Below, one piece after another: positions 17,200-26,601 of a stretch of 64,000 nt of DNA (positions within the stretch are counted from its first letter, which is position 1; each line of letters starts with the position of its first letter). The position numbers and the translations under genes were made by a program. The stretch lies in NCBI RefSeq assembly GCF_036030735.1, contig NZ_CP107928.1, positions 7,130,001 to 7,194,000 of the forward strand, given 5' to 3'. This DNA comes from Streptomyces sp. NBC_00425. Its GTDB lineage: Bacteria; Actinomycetota; Actinomycetes; Streptomycetales; Streptomycetaceae. The notes beneath the pieces were generated by a model. That model was not told where the DNA came from, searched no databases, and saw only the letters and a program-made list of their open reading frames with translations.

Positions 17200-18243
17200 C
17201 TAATGGTCCAGCGGCCGGGCTCGTCCGCCGTGCCCGCCACCCGGCTGCCACGGGGGGTGGTCGGACGGCCCCGAGCGGACCTCCTCGCGCACGGCCAGGA
17301 AGTGGCCGAGGGGGTCGTCCGACAGCCGTCCCCACGGGAAGGAGGTGGCATACGGGCCGATCAGCAGCAGCTGGGCGAGGGCGTCGTCGCGGCGGTCCAG
17401 GCGGACCAGGACGTACGTCAGCACGTTGCGGATCTCGGCCGGCCACGGGTCGGCGGCCGGGAAACGCGCGGAGAGCGCGACGGCGCGGTCGGCGGCGGCG
17501 TCCAGCCGCTCGCGCGGCACCTCGGGCCCGCAGCCGTCCGTGAGATAGGCGAAGGCGGCCCGGGCCGGCAGTGCCTGGACCAGGGAACCGGCCGGCGCGT
17601 CCTGCGCGGCCCGGTCGGCGAAGTCGAAGCACTCGCGGTGGGAGCCGTGCCAGGACTCGGCCAGATAGCGCTTGGCGGCGACATGGCAGCCGTAGTGGTG
17701 CGGGGCGCGGCGCACCGCGGCAGCCCACAGCTCGCCGAAGTACTTGTGCCCGGCCCGGGAGCCGCGGGCGTGGTCCAGGGCTATCCGCCACGGCACCGGG
17801 TCGCGGACGTCGCTCTGCGCGGCGGCGGTGATCAGCGGGCTCACCTCGCGCAGCAGCTCGGCCCGGGCGGGCGACCCCCAGGCCCGCGCCACGGCGAGCT
17901 GGGCGGCCACGAGCAGGACGTCGGGGTCGCGCGGTGCGGCTGCGCGCCAGTCCTCGAACCACTCCGGGCGGGAGCGGGCGAAGGCGGCGAGCCGGGTCGT
18001 GTACCGGTCGCGGTACTCCCACTCGGCCCGTTCCCGGGTGTGGGCCAGCAGTTCGGCGGCGGGCGCGTAGGCGCCGAGGGCGGCGGCGACCAGGGCGGGC
18101 CCGAGTCGGTCGTCGGGCACGTCGAGGAGCACCTCGTCGTCGGCGGGGAGCCCGGCGGCGCTGTGGGGGGCGGCGATCCGTGCCTGCCGGGAGCTCCGGG
18201 AGGCACGGATGAACGGGGGGAGCAGAGCCATGGTGCCGACCAT
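17200..18243 (-). CDS. Helical-repeat protein of unknown function
   Basis: 347 aa, rich in Ala, Arg and Leu, and soluble. Many helix pairs of ~35 residues give it the look of a TPR-like solenoid (for example AAALGAYAPAAELLAHTRERAEWE and AVARAWGSPARAELLREV). Tyr- and Trp-containing motifs recur, such as GHKYFGELWAAAVRRAPHHY. I do not recognise a named family. The ATG at 18243 starts MVGTMALLPP; the internal ATG four codons later is an equally good start. It heads the minus-strand run with the Lon-N gene and ybaK. Confidence 0.65.
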   Translation of the reverse strand: MVGTMALLPPFIRASRSSRQARIAAPHSAAGLPADDEVLLDVPDDRLGPALVAAALGAYAPAAELLAHTRERAEWEYRDRYTTRLAAFARSRPEWFEDWRAAAPRDPDVLLVAAQLAVARAWGSPARAELLREVSPLITAAAQSDVRDPVPWRIALDHARGSRAGHKYFGELWAAAVRRAPHHYGCHVAAKRYLAESWHGSHRECFDFADRAAQDAPAGSLVQALPARAAFAYLTDGCGPEVPRERLDAAADRAVALSARFPAADPWPAEIRNVLTYVLVRLDRRDDALAQLLLIGPYATSFPWGRLSDDPLGHFLAVREEVRSGPSDHPPWQPGGGHGGRARPLDH

Positions 18244-18379
18244 TGAAAAGCCGCGGCTTCAGATTGCGCCAGAGGCTTCACGCAACCTGCGGAAAGTTGT
18301 ACGCCCCGAGGTCAAGGGATGGTAAAGGTGAGCGTTCAACAACTTTTTCCGTTGCGCACCCCTGCGGACCCGCTGTCCC

Positions 18380-19954
18380 TCAGCCCCGGCGCAGCAGTCT
18401 CGTCGCCCCCGCCGCCACGGCCGTCGCCAGGATCCAGCCGAGCAGGACCAGCGCCGTCGACAGCCACTGCCAGCCGCCGCTCAGCTGCCACTGGCCGACC
18501 TGCCCGAGGTCGATGACCGGCAGCAGCAGGTCGAGGGCGAACAGGGCCGGGTTCCAGGGCGGGTGCCCCTGCCGGTCGACGGGCGGGTGCGCGGCGTGGG
18601 CGAAGGCCAGCGAGCTCGCCGCCCACAGCACCGCCATCCACACCGCCGCGCGGCCCGGCCGGTATCCGTACGCGACCGTCCAGTCCTGCGCGTAGCCCCA
18701 GAGCTTCGCCGCCGGCGGCAGGGTCTCACGACGACGGCGCTGCTTGGCCAGCAGCACCTCGCGCGCGTCCTCGTCCTCCCCGCCGGTCCGCAGCACGGCC
18801 GCCAGCCGCTCGTACGGTTCCGGGGCGTACTCGGCCGTCGCCGCGGCCACCCAGCGCAACCGCTCGGCCAGCGGGAACGGTCCCTGCGGCACCAGGTTCT
18901 CGTACGCGAAGCCGCCCATGTGCAGCGCGCCCGGACCCGGCCAGGCACTCGCCCGGTCCACCAGGTTGATCACCCGGGCGCCGGACAGGACCACCTTGCC
19001 GCGCAGCGGCTGCTCGCCCAGGAAGCGCAGCTCGGGCGTCTGCACCCGGCGCAGCGACAGCTCCTGCTCGTCCGTGAGGACGAACCGGGCCCGCTCCAGG
19101 TCCACCGCGTCCCCGAACCGGCCGTCGTCCAGGCGTATCCCGCCCCGGCACTCGAAACGCTGGATGCGCGTCCCGCGGGCCGGGGTGACACCGCTCAGCG
19201 CGTGGCCGCCGACGCCGGCCGGGGTGAGGTACAGCGAACGCTCCACGGTCAGCTGGGGCGCGTTCAGCGCGAGCCGCGTGTACGGGTTGGCCAGCCGCGC
19301 CCCGCGCAGACTCAGCGACACGCCGATCTTGGCGCTGCGCAGGCTCAGCTCGCCGTGCGACTCGAGCAGTTCGGCCTGGAGGTCCTGGCCGACCGTCATG
19401 CCGTCGGCGGCGATGGACCGGCCGGTGCGGTCCCGGTAGACGATCGCCTGGTTCAGCAGCAGGTCGGTGCCGATGTGCGCGTCGGTGAGCCGCACGCCGT
19501 TGTGGAAGCGGCAGCGCGGGAGGTGCAGATCGCCCTCGGTGTGCACCCGCGCCGCCTCCAGCCGCGGCACCGAGCAGTCCACCATCCGCATGGTCGTGAA
19601 CCGCGCCTCGGGCAGGAGCACGTCCCGCTCGAACCGGCAGCGCTTCATCTCCACGTACGGCACCACCGTGCCGCCCGCGAGATCCAGCGAGCCGCTGATC
19701 TGCACGCCGGCCAGCTTCATCGAGGCCACCCGGCCGGCCAGCGCCGGCGGCCCGTCCAGCAGCAGCCAGGCGACGATCCGGGCCCGCACCGTCCGCGCCC
19801 CGCCCCACGGATGGCCGCCGTGCGGATCGTCGACGACCGTGTCCCCGCTGCTCAGGTCGTACGCGCTGCCGTTGCGGAAGGCCTGCCACATGCCCGCCTC
19901 GGCCGCGGTCAGGTCGTCCGGCAGATCGCCGGCGCCGTCGGTGACCGCTGTCAC
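18380..19954 (-). CDS. Membrane protein with a pentapeptide-like beta-helix domain
   Basis: 524 aa. A helical start (~1-65) is followed by ~250 residues of short, regularly spaced segments of the type [41 protein letters not shown] and [16 protein letters not shown], suggestive of a right-handed beta-helix related to pentapeptide repeats. After a helical linker with [10 protein letters not shown], the C-terminus has two or three membrane segments ([51 protein letters not shown]). Relatives in Streptomyces are sometimes labelled oxidoreductase, but I see no redox motif. It is divergent from hisD. Confidence 0.68.
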   Translation of the reverse strand: MTAVTDGAGDLPDDLTAAEAGMWQAFRNGSAYDLSSGDTVVDDPHGGHPWGGARTVRARIVAWLLLDGPPALAGRVASMKLAGVQISGSLDLAGGTVVPYVEMKRCRFERDVLLPEARFTTMRMVDCSVPRLEAARVHTEGDLHLPRCRFHNGVRLTDAHIGTDLLLNQAIVYRDRTGRSIAADGMTVGQDLQAELLESHGELSLRSAKIGVSLSLRGARLANPYTRLALNAPQLTVERSLYLTPAGVGGHALSGVTPARGTRIQRFECRGGIRLDDGRFGDAVDLERARFVLTDEQELSLRRVQTPELRFLGEQPLRGKVVLSGARVINLVDRASAWPGPGALHMGGFAYENLVPQGPFPLAERLRWVAAATAEYAPEPYERLAAVLRTGGEDEDAREVLLAKQRRRRETLPPAAKLWGYAQDWTVAYGYRPGRAAVWMAVLWAASSLAFAHAAHPPVDRQGHPPWNPALFALDLLLPVIDLGQVGQWQLSGGWQWLSTALVLLGWILATAVAAGATRLLRRG

Positions 19955-20061
19955 CCGTCACCCCCTCCGTCACTCCTGGGTTTCGCACGGCTGTTCTGCC
20001 CGCTGAGTGACCCCCCGAACACCCAACGTGAAGGCGATCTTCCGAGTTCCGGCCACGGTCT

Positions 20062-20112
20062 GTATCAGCCATTGATACGCGCGGACGACGCCCGATCCCG
20101 GTCTGAGAGAAT
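20062..20112 (+). promoter_or_regulatory. his operon promoter region with a GTATCA/TGATAC inverted repeat
   Basis: GAGAAT (20107-20112) lies seven bases before the hisD GTG, a leaderless-type -10. Upstream, GTATCA (20062-20067) and TGATAC (20073-20078) form a perfect 6-bp inverted repeat with a 5-base spacer. It stands out as A/T-rich in this 165-base divergent gap and is a candidate operator for hisD or for the opposite gene. No matching -35 is evident. Confidence 0.4.
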
Positions 20113-20119
20113 TGGCCAC

Positions 20120-21445
20120 GTGATCTCCCGAATCGATCTGCGCGGCGACGCCCTTCCCGAGGGACCCGCCCTGCGCGACCTGCTGCCCCGAGCCGACTTC
20201 GACGTCTCGGCCGCCCTCGAGAAGGTGCGTCCGATCTGCGAGGCCGTGCATCATCGTGGCGACGCGGCGCTGATCGACTTCGCCGAGAGGTTCGACGGGG
20301 TGCGGCTGGAATCCGTACGGGTCCCGGCCCGCGCGATCGCCGACGCGCTGGACGGGCTCGACCCCGACGTGCGCGCGGCCCTGGAGGAGTCCATCCGCCG
20401 CGCCCGCCTCGTCCACCGCGAGCAGCGCCGTACGACCCACACGACGCAGGTCGTGCCCGGCGGCGCCGTGACCGAGAAGTGGGTGCCCGTCGACCGGGTC
20501 GGTCTGTACGCGCCCGGCGGCCGCTCGGTCTACCCGTCCTCCGTGGTGATGAACGTGGTGCCCGCCCAGGAGGCGGGCGTCGAGTCCATCGCCCTGGCCT
20601 CGCCCGCCCAGGCCGAGTTCGCAGGCCTGCCCCACCCGACGATCCTCGCCGCCTGCGCCCTGCTCGGCGTCGACGAGGTGTACGCGGCCGGTGGCGCGAC
20701 CGCCGTCGCGATGTTCGCGTACGGCACGGAGTCCTGCGCGCCCGCGAACATGGTCACCGGCCCCGGCAACATCTGGGTCGCCGCCGCCAAGCGCTACTTC
20801 GCCGGCAGGATCGGCATCGACGCCGAAGCGGGACCGACCGAGATCGCCGTCCTCGCCGACGCCACGGCCGACCCCGTGCACGTCGCCGCCGACCTGATCA
20901 GCCAGGCCGAACACGACCCGCTGGCCGCCGCCGTCCTGGTCACCGACTCCGTCGAGCTGGCGGACGCGGTCGCCAGGGAACTGGAGCCGCAGGTCGCGGC
21001 CACCAAGCACGTCGAGGACCGGATCGTCCCGGCGCTCGCCGGCCGGCAGTCCGCGATCGTGCTGGTCGACGGCGTCGAGGAGGGTCTGCGGGTGGTCGAC
21101 GCCTACGGCGCGGAGCACCTGGAGATCCAGACGGCGGACGCCGCCGCCGTGGCCGACCGGGTGCGGAACGCGGGCGCGATCTTCGTCGGGCCCTGGGCGC
21201 CGGTCTCGCTCGGCGACTACGCGGCCGGCTCCAACCACGTGCTCCCCACGGGTGGCTGCGCCTGCCACTCCTCCGGGCTGTCCGTGCAGTCCTTCCTCCG
21301 CGGCATCCACATCGTCGACTACACGCGCGACGCGCTCGCCGAGGTCGCGCACCACGTGGTGACGCTGGCGGAGGCGGAGGACCTGCCCGCCCACGGGGCG
21401 GCGATCAAGGCGCGGTTCGCATGGAAGGTGCCGACGAGCAAGTGA
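20120..21445 (+). CDS. hisD: Histidinol dehydrogenase
   Basis: 441 aa from the GTG at 20120. It oxidises L-histidinol to L-histidine in two NAD-dependent steps, the last reactions of the pathway. Family signatures: [19 protein letters not shown], then [18 protein letters not shown] (NAD-binding region), [19 protein letters not shown], the Zn-binding stretch [10 protein letters not shown], and near the C-terminus [20 protein letters not shown]. It is the first gene of the his operon and overlaps hisC by 4 bases (GTGA). Upstream coding sequence is absent; the start is set by the -10-like hexamer seven bases before it. Confidence 0.97.
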   Translation: MISRIDLRGDALPEGPALRDLLPRADFDVSAALEKVRPICEAVHHRGDAALIDFAERFDGVRLESVRVPARAIADALDGLDPDVRAALEESIRRARLVHREQRRTTHTTQVVPGGAVTEKWVPVDRVGLYAPGGRSVYPSSVVMNVVPAQEAGVESIALASPAQAEFAGLPHPTILAACALLGVDEVYAAGGATAVAMFAYGTESCAPANMVTGPGNIWVAAAKRYFAGRIGIDAEAGPTEIAVLADATADPVHVAADLISQAEHDPLAAAVLVTDSVELADAVARELEPQVAATKHVEDRIVPALAGRQSAIVLVDGVEEGLRVVDAYGAEHLEIQTADAAAVADRVRNAGAIFVGPWAPVSLGDYAAGSNHVLPTGGCACHSSGLSVQSFLRGIHIVDYTRDALAEVAHHVVTLAEAEDLPAHGAAIKARFAWKVPTSK

Positions 21446-22551
21446 GCTTCGGAATCGACGATCTCCCCGTACGGGACGAGCTGCGCGGCAAGTCCCCCTA
21501 CGGCGCGCCCCAGTTGGACGTCCCCGTACGGCTGAACACGAACGAGAACCCCTACCCGCTGCCCGAGCCGCTGGTCGAGCGGATCGCCGAGCGGGTGCGC
21601 GACGCGGCCCGCGAGCTCAACCGGTACCCGGACCGCGACGCCGTGGAGCTGCGGACGCAGCTGGCGAAGTACCTCAGCGACACGACTGGGCACGAGGTCG
21701 CCGCGGGCAACGTGTGGGCCGCCAACGGCTCCAACGAGGTCCTCCAGCAGCTGCTGCAGACCTTCGGCGGACCCGGCCGCACGGCCATCGGCTTCGAGCC
21801 GTCGTACTCGATGCACGCTCTCATCGCCCGCGGCACCGGGACCGGGTGGATCTCCGGGCCGCGAGGCGCCGACTTCACCGTCGACCTCGCGGCCGCCGAG
21901 AGGGCCATCGCCGAGCACCGCCCCGACGTCGTCTTCGTCACCACCCCCAACAACCCCACCGGCACCGCGGTCCCGGCCGAGACGGTCCTCGCACTGTACG
22001 AGGCCGCCCAGGCCGCGAAGCCGTCGATCGTCGTGGTCGACGAGGCGTACATCGAGTTCAGCCACGGCGACTCGCTGCTGCCGCTGATCGAGGGCCGGCC
22101 GCACCTCGTCGTGTCGCGCACGATGTCGAAGGCCTTCGGCGCGGCGGGCCTGCGCCTCGGGTACCTCGCCGCGCACCCGGCGGTGGTGGACGCCGTCCAG
22201 CTGGTCCGGCTGCCCTACCACCTGTCGGCGGTCACCCAGGCGACCGCGCTGGCCGCCCTGGAACACACCGACACCCTGCTGAAGTACGTCGAACAGCTGA
22301 AGTCGGAGCGGGACCGCCTGGTGGGCGAACTGCTCGCGGCCGGCTACGAGGTCACGCCGTCCGACGCCAACTTCGTGCAGTTCGGGCGGTTCGACGACGC
22401 CCACGCGGTGTGGCGGCAGATCCTCGACCGGGGCGTCCTGGTCCGGGACAACGGGGTGCCCGGCTGGCTTCGGGTCACCGCCGGAACCCCCGAAGAGAAC
22501 GACGCGTTCCTCGACGCGGTCCGTGAACTGAAGAAGGAGACGAGCGCATGA
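21442..22551 (+). CDS. hisC: Histidinol-phosphate aminotransferase
   Basis: 369 aa, class II PLP aminotransferase converting imidazole-acetol phosphate and glutamate to histidinol phosphate. Motifs: [12 protein letters not shown] at the start, [19 protein letters not shown], the PLP-contacting TTPNNPTG and DEAYIEFS, and the Schiff-base lysine in [17 protein letters not shown] (K230). It overlaps both neighbours by 4 bases, giving translational coupling within the his operon. Confidence 0.96.
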   Translation: MSFGIDDLPVRDELRGKSPYGAPQLDVPVRLNTNENPYPLPEPLVERIAERVRDAARELNRYPDRDAVELRTQLAKYLSDTTGHEVAAGNVWAANGSNEVLQQLLQTFGGPGRTAIGFEPSYSMHALIARGTGTGWISGPRGADFTVDLAAAERAIAEHRPDVVFVTTPNNPTGTAVPAETVLALYEAAQAAKPSIVVVDEAYIEFSHGDSLLPLIEGRPHLVVSRTMSKAFGAAGLRLGYLAAHPAVVDAVQLVRLPYHLSAVTQATALAALEHTDTLLKYVEQLKSERDRLVGELLAAGYEVTPSDANFVQFGRFDDAHAVWRQILDRGVLVRDNGVPGWLRVTAGTPEENDAFLDAVRELKKETSA

Positions 22552-23150
22552 CTCGCGAAGGCCGCGTCGGAAGAATCGAGCGCACCACGAAGGAGACCTC
22601 GGTCCTCGTCGAGATCGACCTCGACGGTTCCGGCAAGGTCGACGTGTCGACCGGTGTCGGCTTCTACGACCACATGCTCGACCAGCTCGGCCGGCACGGT
22701 CTGTTCGACCTGACCGTGAAGACCGACGGCGACCTGCACATCGACTCGCACCACACCATCGAGGACACCGCCCTCGCGCTGGGCGCCGCCTTCAAGCAGG
22801 CCCTCGGCGACAAGGTGGGGATCTACCGCTTCGGCAACTGCACGGTCCCGCTGGACGAGTCCCTCGCCCAGGTCACCGTCGACCTCTCCGGCCGCCCCTA
22901 CCTCGTGCACACCGAGCCCGAGAAGATGGCGCCGATGATCGGCGAGTACGACACGACGATGACCCGGCACATCCTGGAGTCGTTCGTCGCCCAGGCGCAG
23001 ATCGCGCTGCACGTGCACGTGCCCTACGGGCGCAACGCGCACCACATCGTGGAGTGCCAGTTCAAGGCGCTGGCCCGGGCCCTGCGCTACGCGTCCGAGC
23101 GCGACCCGCGCGCGGCCGGCATCCTCCCCTCCACGAAGGGCGCGCTGTAA
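22548..23150 (+). CDS. hisB: Imidazoleglycerol-phosphate dehydratase
   Basis: 200 aa, a monofunctional HisB without the phosphatase domain of enterobacteria. It dehydrates imidazoleglycerol phosphate to imidazole-acetol phosphate. The duplicated fold shows both Mn-binding motifs: [14 protein letters not shown] and [13 protein letters not shown], plus [17 protein letters not shown] near the start. The ATG overlaps the end of hisC by 4 bases. Four bases separate its stop from the small membrane-protein gene. Confidence 0.97.
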   Translation: MTREGRVGRIERTTKETSVLVEIDLDGSGKVDVSTGVGFYDHMLDQLGRHGLFDLTVKTDGDLHIDSHHTIEDTALALGAAFKQALGDKVGIYRFGNCTVPLDESLAQVTVDLSGRPYLVHTEPEKMAPMIGEYDTTMTRHILESFVAQAQIALHVHVPYGRNAHHIVECQFKALARALRYASERDPRAAGILPSTKGAL

Positions 23151-23154
23151 AGCC

Positions 23155-23319
23155 ATGACCGGACTGTCGACCATCCTGATCGTCGTCGGCCTCTTCCTGG
23201 CCGGCGGCATCTACTCCTTCGTCAAGCAGCAGATGCCCCGGAGCCTGATCGTGCTGCTCTCGATAGGGGCCGCGATGTGCCTCGTCGCCGGTGTGATGCG
23301 GCTGGAGGTGTGGAATTGA
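23155..23319 (+). CDS. 54-aa membrane protein inside the his operon
   Basis: Read directly: ATG at 23155, stop at 23317-23319. It starts [18 protein letters not shown] and ends [11 protein letters not shown]. Two hydrophobic stretches (residues ~5-19 and ~29-47) flank a basic turn with KQQMPRS, so a two-helix hairpin membrane protein is likely. It lies 4 bases after hisB and its TGA overlaps the TTG start of hisH. No his-pathway enzyme is missing at this position, so its role is unknown. The tight coupling on both sides makes it a genuine gene. Confidence 0.8.
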   Translation: MTGLSTILIVVGLFLAGGIYSFVKQQMPRSLIVLLSIGAAMCLVAGVMRLEVWN

Positions 23320-23966
23320 GCAGCGCGAACGGCGCGAAGAAGGTCGTGGTCTTCGACTACGGCTTCGGCAACGTCCGCTCCGCCGAGCGCGCCCTCGCGC
23401 GCACCGGCGCGGACGTCGAGATCACCCGTGACTTCGACACCGCGATGAACGCCGACGGACTGCTGGTGCCGGGCGTCGGCGCCTTCGCCGCCTGCATGCG
23501 CGGCCTGAAGGAGGCCCGCGGCGACTGGATCATCGGCCGCCGGCTCTCCGGCGGACGGCCGGTCATGGGCATCTGCGTCGGCATGCAGATCCTGTTCGAG
23601 CGCGGCATCGAGCACGGCGTGGAGACCGAGGGCCTCGACGAGTGGCCCGGCGCCGTCGAGCCGCTGCAGGCGGACGTCGTGCCGCACATGGGCTGGAACA
23701 CCGTGGACGCCCCGGCCGACTCCCAGCTGTTCGCCGGCCTCGACGCGGACGCCCGCTTCTACTTCGTGCACTCCTACGCCGTCCACGACTGGTCCCTGGA
23801 AGTGCTCAACCCGGCGATGCGCGCCCCCAGGGTGACCTGGGCGACGCACGGCGAGCCGTTCGTGGCCGCCGTGGAGAACGGCGCCCTGTGGGCCACGCAG
23901 TTCCACCCCGAGAAGTCCGGCGACGCCGGAGCCCAGCTCCTCACCAACTGGATCGGAACACTGTGA
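23316..23966 (+). CDS. hisH: Imidazole glycerol phosphate synthase, glutaminase subunit
   Basis: 216 aa from the TTG at 23316, chosen because it overlaps the previous stop (TTGA) and no ATG/GTG lies between it and [13 protein letters not shown]. It is a class I glutamine amidotransferase that supplies ammonia to HisF. The nucleophile Cys is in [12 protein letters not shown]; the His and Glu of the triad are in [13 protein letters not shown] segment reading [13 protein letters not shown] is also typical of HisH. It overlaps priA by 4 bases. Confidence 0.96.
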   Translation: MSSANGAKKVVVFDYGFGNVRSAERALARTGADVEITRDFDTAMNADGLLVPGVGAFAACMRGLKEARGDWIIGRRLSGGRPVMGICVGMQILFERGIEHGVETEGLDEWPGAVEPLQADVVPHMGWNTVDAPADSQLFAGLDADARFYFVHSYAVHDWSLEVLNPAMRAPRVTWATHGEPFVAAVENGALWATQFHPEKSGDAGAQLLTNWIGTL

Positions 23967-24688
23967 GCAAGCTCGAACTCCTCCCCGCCGTCGACGTCCG
24001 CGACGGCCAGGCCGTCCGTCTCGTGCACGGCGAGTCCGGGACCGAGACCTCCTACGGCTCTCCGCTCGAGGCGGCCCTCGCCTGGCAGCGGTCGGGCGCC
24101 GAGTGGCTGCACCTGGTCGACCTGGACGCCGCGTTCGGCACCGGCGACAACCGCGCGCTGATCGCCGAGGTCGCGAAGGCGATGGACATCAAGGTGGAGC
24201 TCTCCGGCGGCATCCGCGACGACGACACCCTCGCCGCCGCCCTCGCCACCGGCTGCACGCGGGTGAACCTGGGCACGGCCGCCCTGGAGACGCCCGAGTG
24301 GGTCGCCAAGGTCATCTCCGAGCACGGGGACAGGATCGCGGTCGGTCTGGACGTCCGCGGCACCACCCTGCGCGGCCGCGGCTGGACCCGCGACGGAGGC
24401 GACCTCTACGAGACGCTGGCCCGTCTCGACCAGGAGGGCTGCGCGCGGTACGTGGTCACCGACATCGCCAAGGACGGCACCCTGCAGGGCCCGAACCTCG
24501 AGCTGCTGAAGAACGTCTGCGCGGTCACCGACCGGCCCGTCGTCGCCTCCGGCGGCGTGTCGTCGCTGGACGACCTCCGGGCCATCGCCGAGCTGGTCCC
24601 GCTCGGCGTCGAGGGCTCCATCGTCGGCAAGGCGCTGTACGCGAAGGCGTTCACCCTGGAAGAGGCCCTGGAAGCGGTGGCCCGGTGA
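23963..24688 (+). CDS. priA: Bifunctional HisA/TrpF isomerase PriA
   Basis: 241 aa (beta/alpha)8 barrel from the GTG at 23963. It isomerises ProFAR in histidine synthesis and, in actinobacteria, also phosphoribosyl-anthranilate in tryptophan synthesis. Features: [18 protein letters not shown] with the first catalytic Asp, [24 protein letters not shown], and the second catalytic Asp in [15 protein letters not shown], then [13 protein letters not shown]. No trpF is present among the trp genes in this window, which fits the dual role. That role is known for the family, not shown by sequence alone. Confidence 0.95.
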   Translation: MSKLELLPAVDVRDGQAVRLVHGESGTETSYGSPLEAALAWQRSGAEWLHLVDLDAAFGTGDNRALIAEVAKAMDIKVELSGGIRDDDTLAAALATGCTRVNLGTAALETPEWVAKVISEHGDRIAVGLDVRGTTLRGRGWTRDGGDLYETLARLDQEGCARYVVTDIAKDGTLQGPNLELLKNVCAVTDRPVVASGGVSSLDDLRAIAELVPLGVEGSIVGKALYAKAFTLEEALEAVAR

Positions 24689-25098
24689 GCGAGGTGCGCC
24701 GGATCGGGTCCGGCGGACCCTGGGAGGAGGCCTTCGGCTACTCCCGCGCGGTGCAGCTGCCGGGCGGGCTGGTGCTCGTCTCCGGCTGCACCTCCGTGGT
24801 GGACGGCGAGATCGCCGCCGGGGGGCCGTACGAGCAGACGATCAACGCCTTCAACGTGGCCTTCGCCGCGCTGGAGAAGCTGGGGCTCGGCCGCGACGAC
24901 GTCGTCCGCACGCGCATGTACCTCACCCACGCGCGGGACGTCGACGACATCGGGCGCGCCCACAAGGAGCTGTTCGACGCCGTCCGGCCGGCCGCGTCCA
25001 TGGTCATCGTGTCCGGCTTCGTGGACCCGAGCCTGGTCGTCGAGGTCGAGGTCGAGGCGTTCCGCTCGGGCGGCGAAGAGGAGGTGTCCGCGCCATGA
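24685..25098 (+). CDS. RidA/YjgF-family protein within the his operon
   Basis: 137 aa. Chorismate-mutase-like fold of the RidA family: [20 protein letters not shown], a central [19 protein letters not shown] helix, [18 protein letters not shown], and the end [23 protein letters not shown]. The Arg that binds carboxylate in RidA has a candidate in VVRTRMYL. RidA hydrolyses reactive enamine/imine intermediates released by PLP enzymes. It overlaps priA and hisF by 4 bases each, so it is translationally built into the his operon. Confidence 0.9.
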   Translation: MSEVRRIGSGGPWEEAFGYSRAVQLPGGLVLVSGCTSVVDGEIAAGGPYEQTINAFNVAFAALEKLGLGRDDVVRTRMYLTHARDVDDIGRAHKELFDAVRPAASMVIVSGFVDPSLVVEVEVEAFRSGGEEEVSAP

Positions 25099-25850
25099 CG
25101 CTGGCCGTACGAGTCATCCCCTGCCTGGACGTGGACGCCGGCCGGGTGGTCAAGGGCGTCAACTTCCAGAACCTGCGCGACGCGGGCGATCCCGTCGAGA
25201 TGGCCAAGGTGTACGACGCCGAGGGCGCCGACGAGCTGACGTTCCTGGACATCACCGCCTCCTCCGGCAACCGCGAGACGACGTACGACGTGGTGCGCCG
25301 CACCGCCGAGCAGGTGTTCATCCCGCTGACCGTGGGCGGCGGGGTCCGCACCCCGGAGGACGTCGACAAGCTGCTGCGGGCCGGCGCCGACAAGGTGGGC
25401 GTCAACACCGCCGCGATCGCCCGCCCGGAGCTGATCAGGGAGATCGCCGAACGGTTCGGGCGGCAGGTGCTGGTCCTGTCGGTGGACGCCCGGCGCACGG
25501 AGTCGGGCTCCTTCGAGGTGACGACCCACGGCGGCCGCCGTGGCACCGGCATCGACGCCGTCGAGTGGGCGCACCGGGCGGCGGAGCTGGGCGCCGGCGA
25601 GATCCTGCTCAACTCGATGGACGCGGACGGCACGAAGGACGGCTACGACCTGGAGATGATCGCCGCGGTGCGCAAGCACGTGACGGTCCCGGTGATCGCC
25701 TCCGGCGGCGCAGGCCGGCTCACGGACTTCGCGCCGGCCGTCGAGGCGGGCGCGGACGCGGTGCTCGCGGCGTCCGTCTTCCACTTCGGCGACCTGCGGA
25801 TCGGCGAGGTCAAGCAGACCCTGCGCGAAGCGGGACACCCGGTGCGGTGA
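25095..25850 (+). CDS. hisF: Imidazole glycerol phosphate synthase, cyclase subunit
   Basis: 251 aa barrel that joins PRFAR with HisH-derived ammonia to give imidazole glycerol phosphate and AICAR. Catalytic Asp residues are in [19 protein letters not shown] and in [16 protein letters not shown]. Phosphate-binding loops are [15 protein letters not shown] and [13 protein letters not shown]. It is the last gene of the his operon here and is followed by a strong hairpin. hisG, hisE and hisN-type genes are not in the window; hisI lies 3 kb downstream. Confidence 0.97.
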   Translation: MTLAVRVIPCLDVDAGRVVKGVNFQNLRDAGDPVEMAKVYDAEGADELTFLDITASSGNRETTYDVVRRTAEQVFIPLTVGGGVRTPEDVDKLLRAGADKVGVNTAAIARPELIREIAERFGRQVLVLSVDARRTESGSFEVTTHGGRRGTGIDAVEWAHRAAELGAGEILLNSMDADGTKDGYDLEMIAAVRKHVTVPVIASGGAGRLTDFAPAVEAGADAVLAASVFHFGDLRIGEVKQTLREAGHPVR

Positions 25851-25894
25851 CGCCGGTGGACGCGCTCCGCGACGCGCGGCGCTCCTGACACGCG

Positions 25895-25927
25895 GTAAGC
25901 CCCGGTCGCCTGGCGGCCGGGGCTTAC
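25895..25927. terminator. his operon terminator
   Basis: gtaagccccggtcgcc (25895-25910) pairs with gcggccggggcttac (25913-25927) with one mismatch near the loop. It lies 45 bases after the hisF stop and before the ArsR promoter. Confidence 0.85.
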
Positions 25928-25950
25928 TCGCGCCGAAACAGGAAAGAGAA

Positions 25951-25994
25951 GTTGCGCAAAAAATATTGCGCAACTATTCCTTCCTGTCTACGGT
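25951..25994 (+). promoter_or_regulatory. arsR-MFS promoter with an overlapping operator
   Basis: A -35 TTGCGC (25966-25971) and -10 TACGGT (25989-25994) are spaced 17 bp and place the start of transcription at the arsR ATG (26002), giving a leaderless message. gttgcgcaa (25951-25959) and ttgcgcaac (25966-25974) form a perfect 9-bp inverted repeat. Each arm contains the palindrome TTGCGCAA, and the second arm covers the -35. An outer aggaa/ttcct pair flanks the site. This is the expected design for repression by the ArsR protein encoded immediately downstream. Confidence 0.75.
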
Positions 25995-26001
25995 GGGAGG
26001 C

Positions 26002-26601
26002 ATGACAGACAGGGAGCGCAATCGCCGGATCACGGACCTGGGCACGCTGAAGGCGCTCGCCCACCCCCTCCGGATGCAGCTGTACCGCGGGCTGACCGTC
26101 GCCCGCGTCGCCACCGCCTCCCACCTCGCCGACCAGGTCGGCGAGGCCGTCTCGCTCGTCAGCTACCACCTGCGCAAGCTCGCCGAGCACGGGCTCATCG
26201 AGGAGGCCGAGCCGCAGAGCGCGGACGGCCGCGAGCGCTGGTGGCGGCTCGCCTCCGACGGCGTGAGCATCCGCGACGAGGACTTCCGCGACGCCCCGGA
26301 GAAGGCGGCCGCGCACACCGCGGCCAGCCGGCTCTTCGCCGAGGACCGCATGGACATGTACCGCCGCTGGCTCGACGAGCGGACCCACTGGGGCCCCGAG
26401 TGGAACCGCAGCGCCGAGTCCTCCGAGTCCATCCTGCGGCTCACCGCGGACGAACTGGCGGAGCTCAACGCCGAGATGCTCGCGCTCCTGCGCAGGTACG
26501 ACGAGCGGGGCAGGGCCGCCGAGGCCGCTCGGCCCGGCGAGGCGGCCGAGGGCCGGGAGAACGTCTCGGTGCACACGTACGCGTTCCCGTTCCGTGCCTG
26601 A
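26002..26601 (+). CDS. ArsR-family (winged-helix) transcriptional regulator
   Basis: 199 aa. The first ~95 residues form a winged helix: LGTLKALAHPLRMQLYRGL, the recognition region VSLVSYHLRKLAEHGLIEEA, then the wing ADGRERWWRLASDG. No Cys-rich metal site is visible, so a metal-sensing ArsR is unlikely; a ligand- or drug-sensing type is more likely. The C-terminal half is helical and charged (EDRMDMYRRWLDERTHWGPE). It overlaps the MFS gene by 8 bases if the longer start of the latter is used. It probably represses its own promoter. Confidence 0.9.
   Translation: MTDRERNRRITDLGTLKALAHPLRMQLYRGLTVARVATASHLADQVGEAVSLVSYHLRKLAEHGLIEEAEPQSADGRERWWRLASDGVSIRDEDFRDAPEKAAAHTAASRLFAEDRMDMYRRWLDERTHWGPEWNRSAESSESILRLTADELAELNAEMLALLRRYDERGRAAEAARPGEAAEGRENVSVHTYAFPFRA

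Noticed and set aside
26002..26601. The ArsR protein as an arsenic or metal sensor
   Set aside because: No Cys pair or His cluster suitable for metal binding is visible and no ars or metal gene is adjacent.
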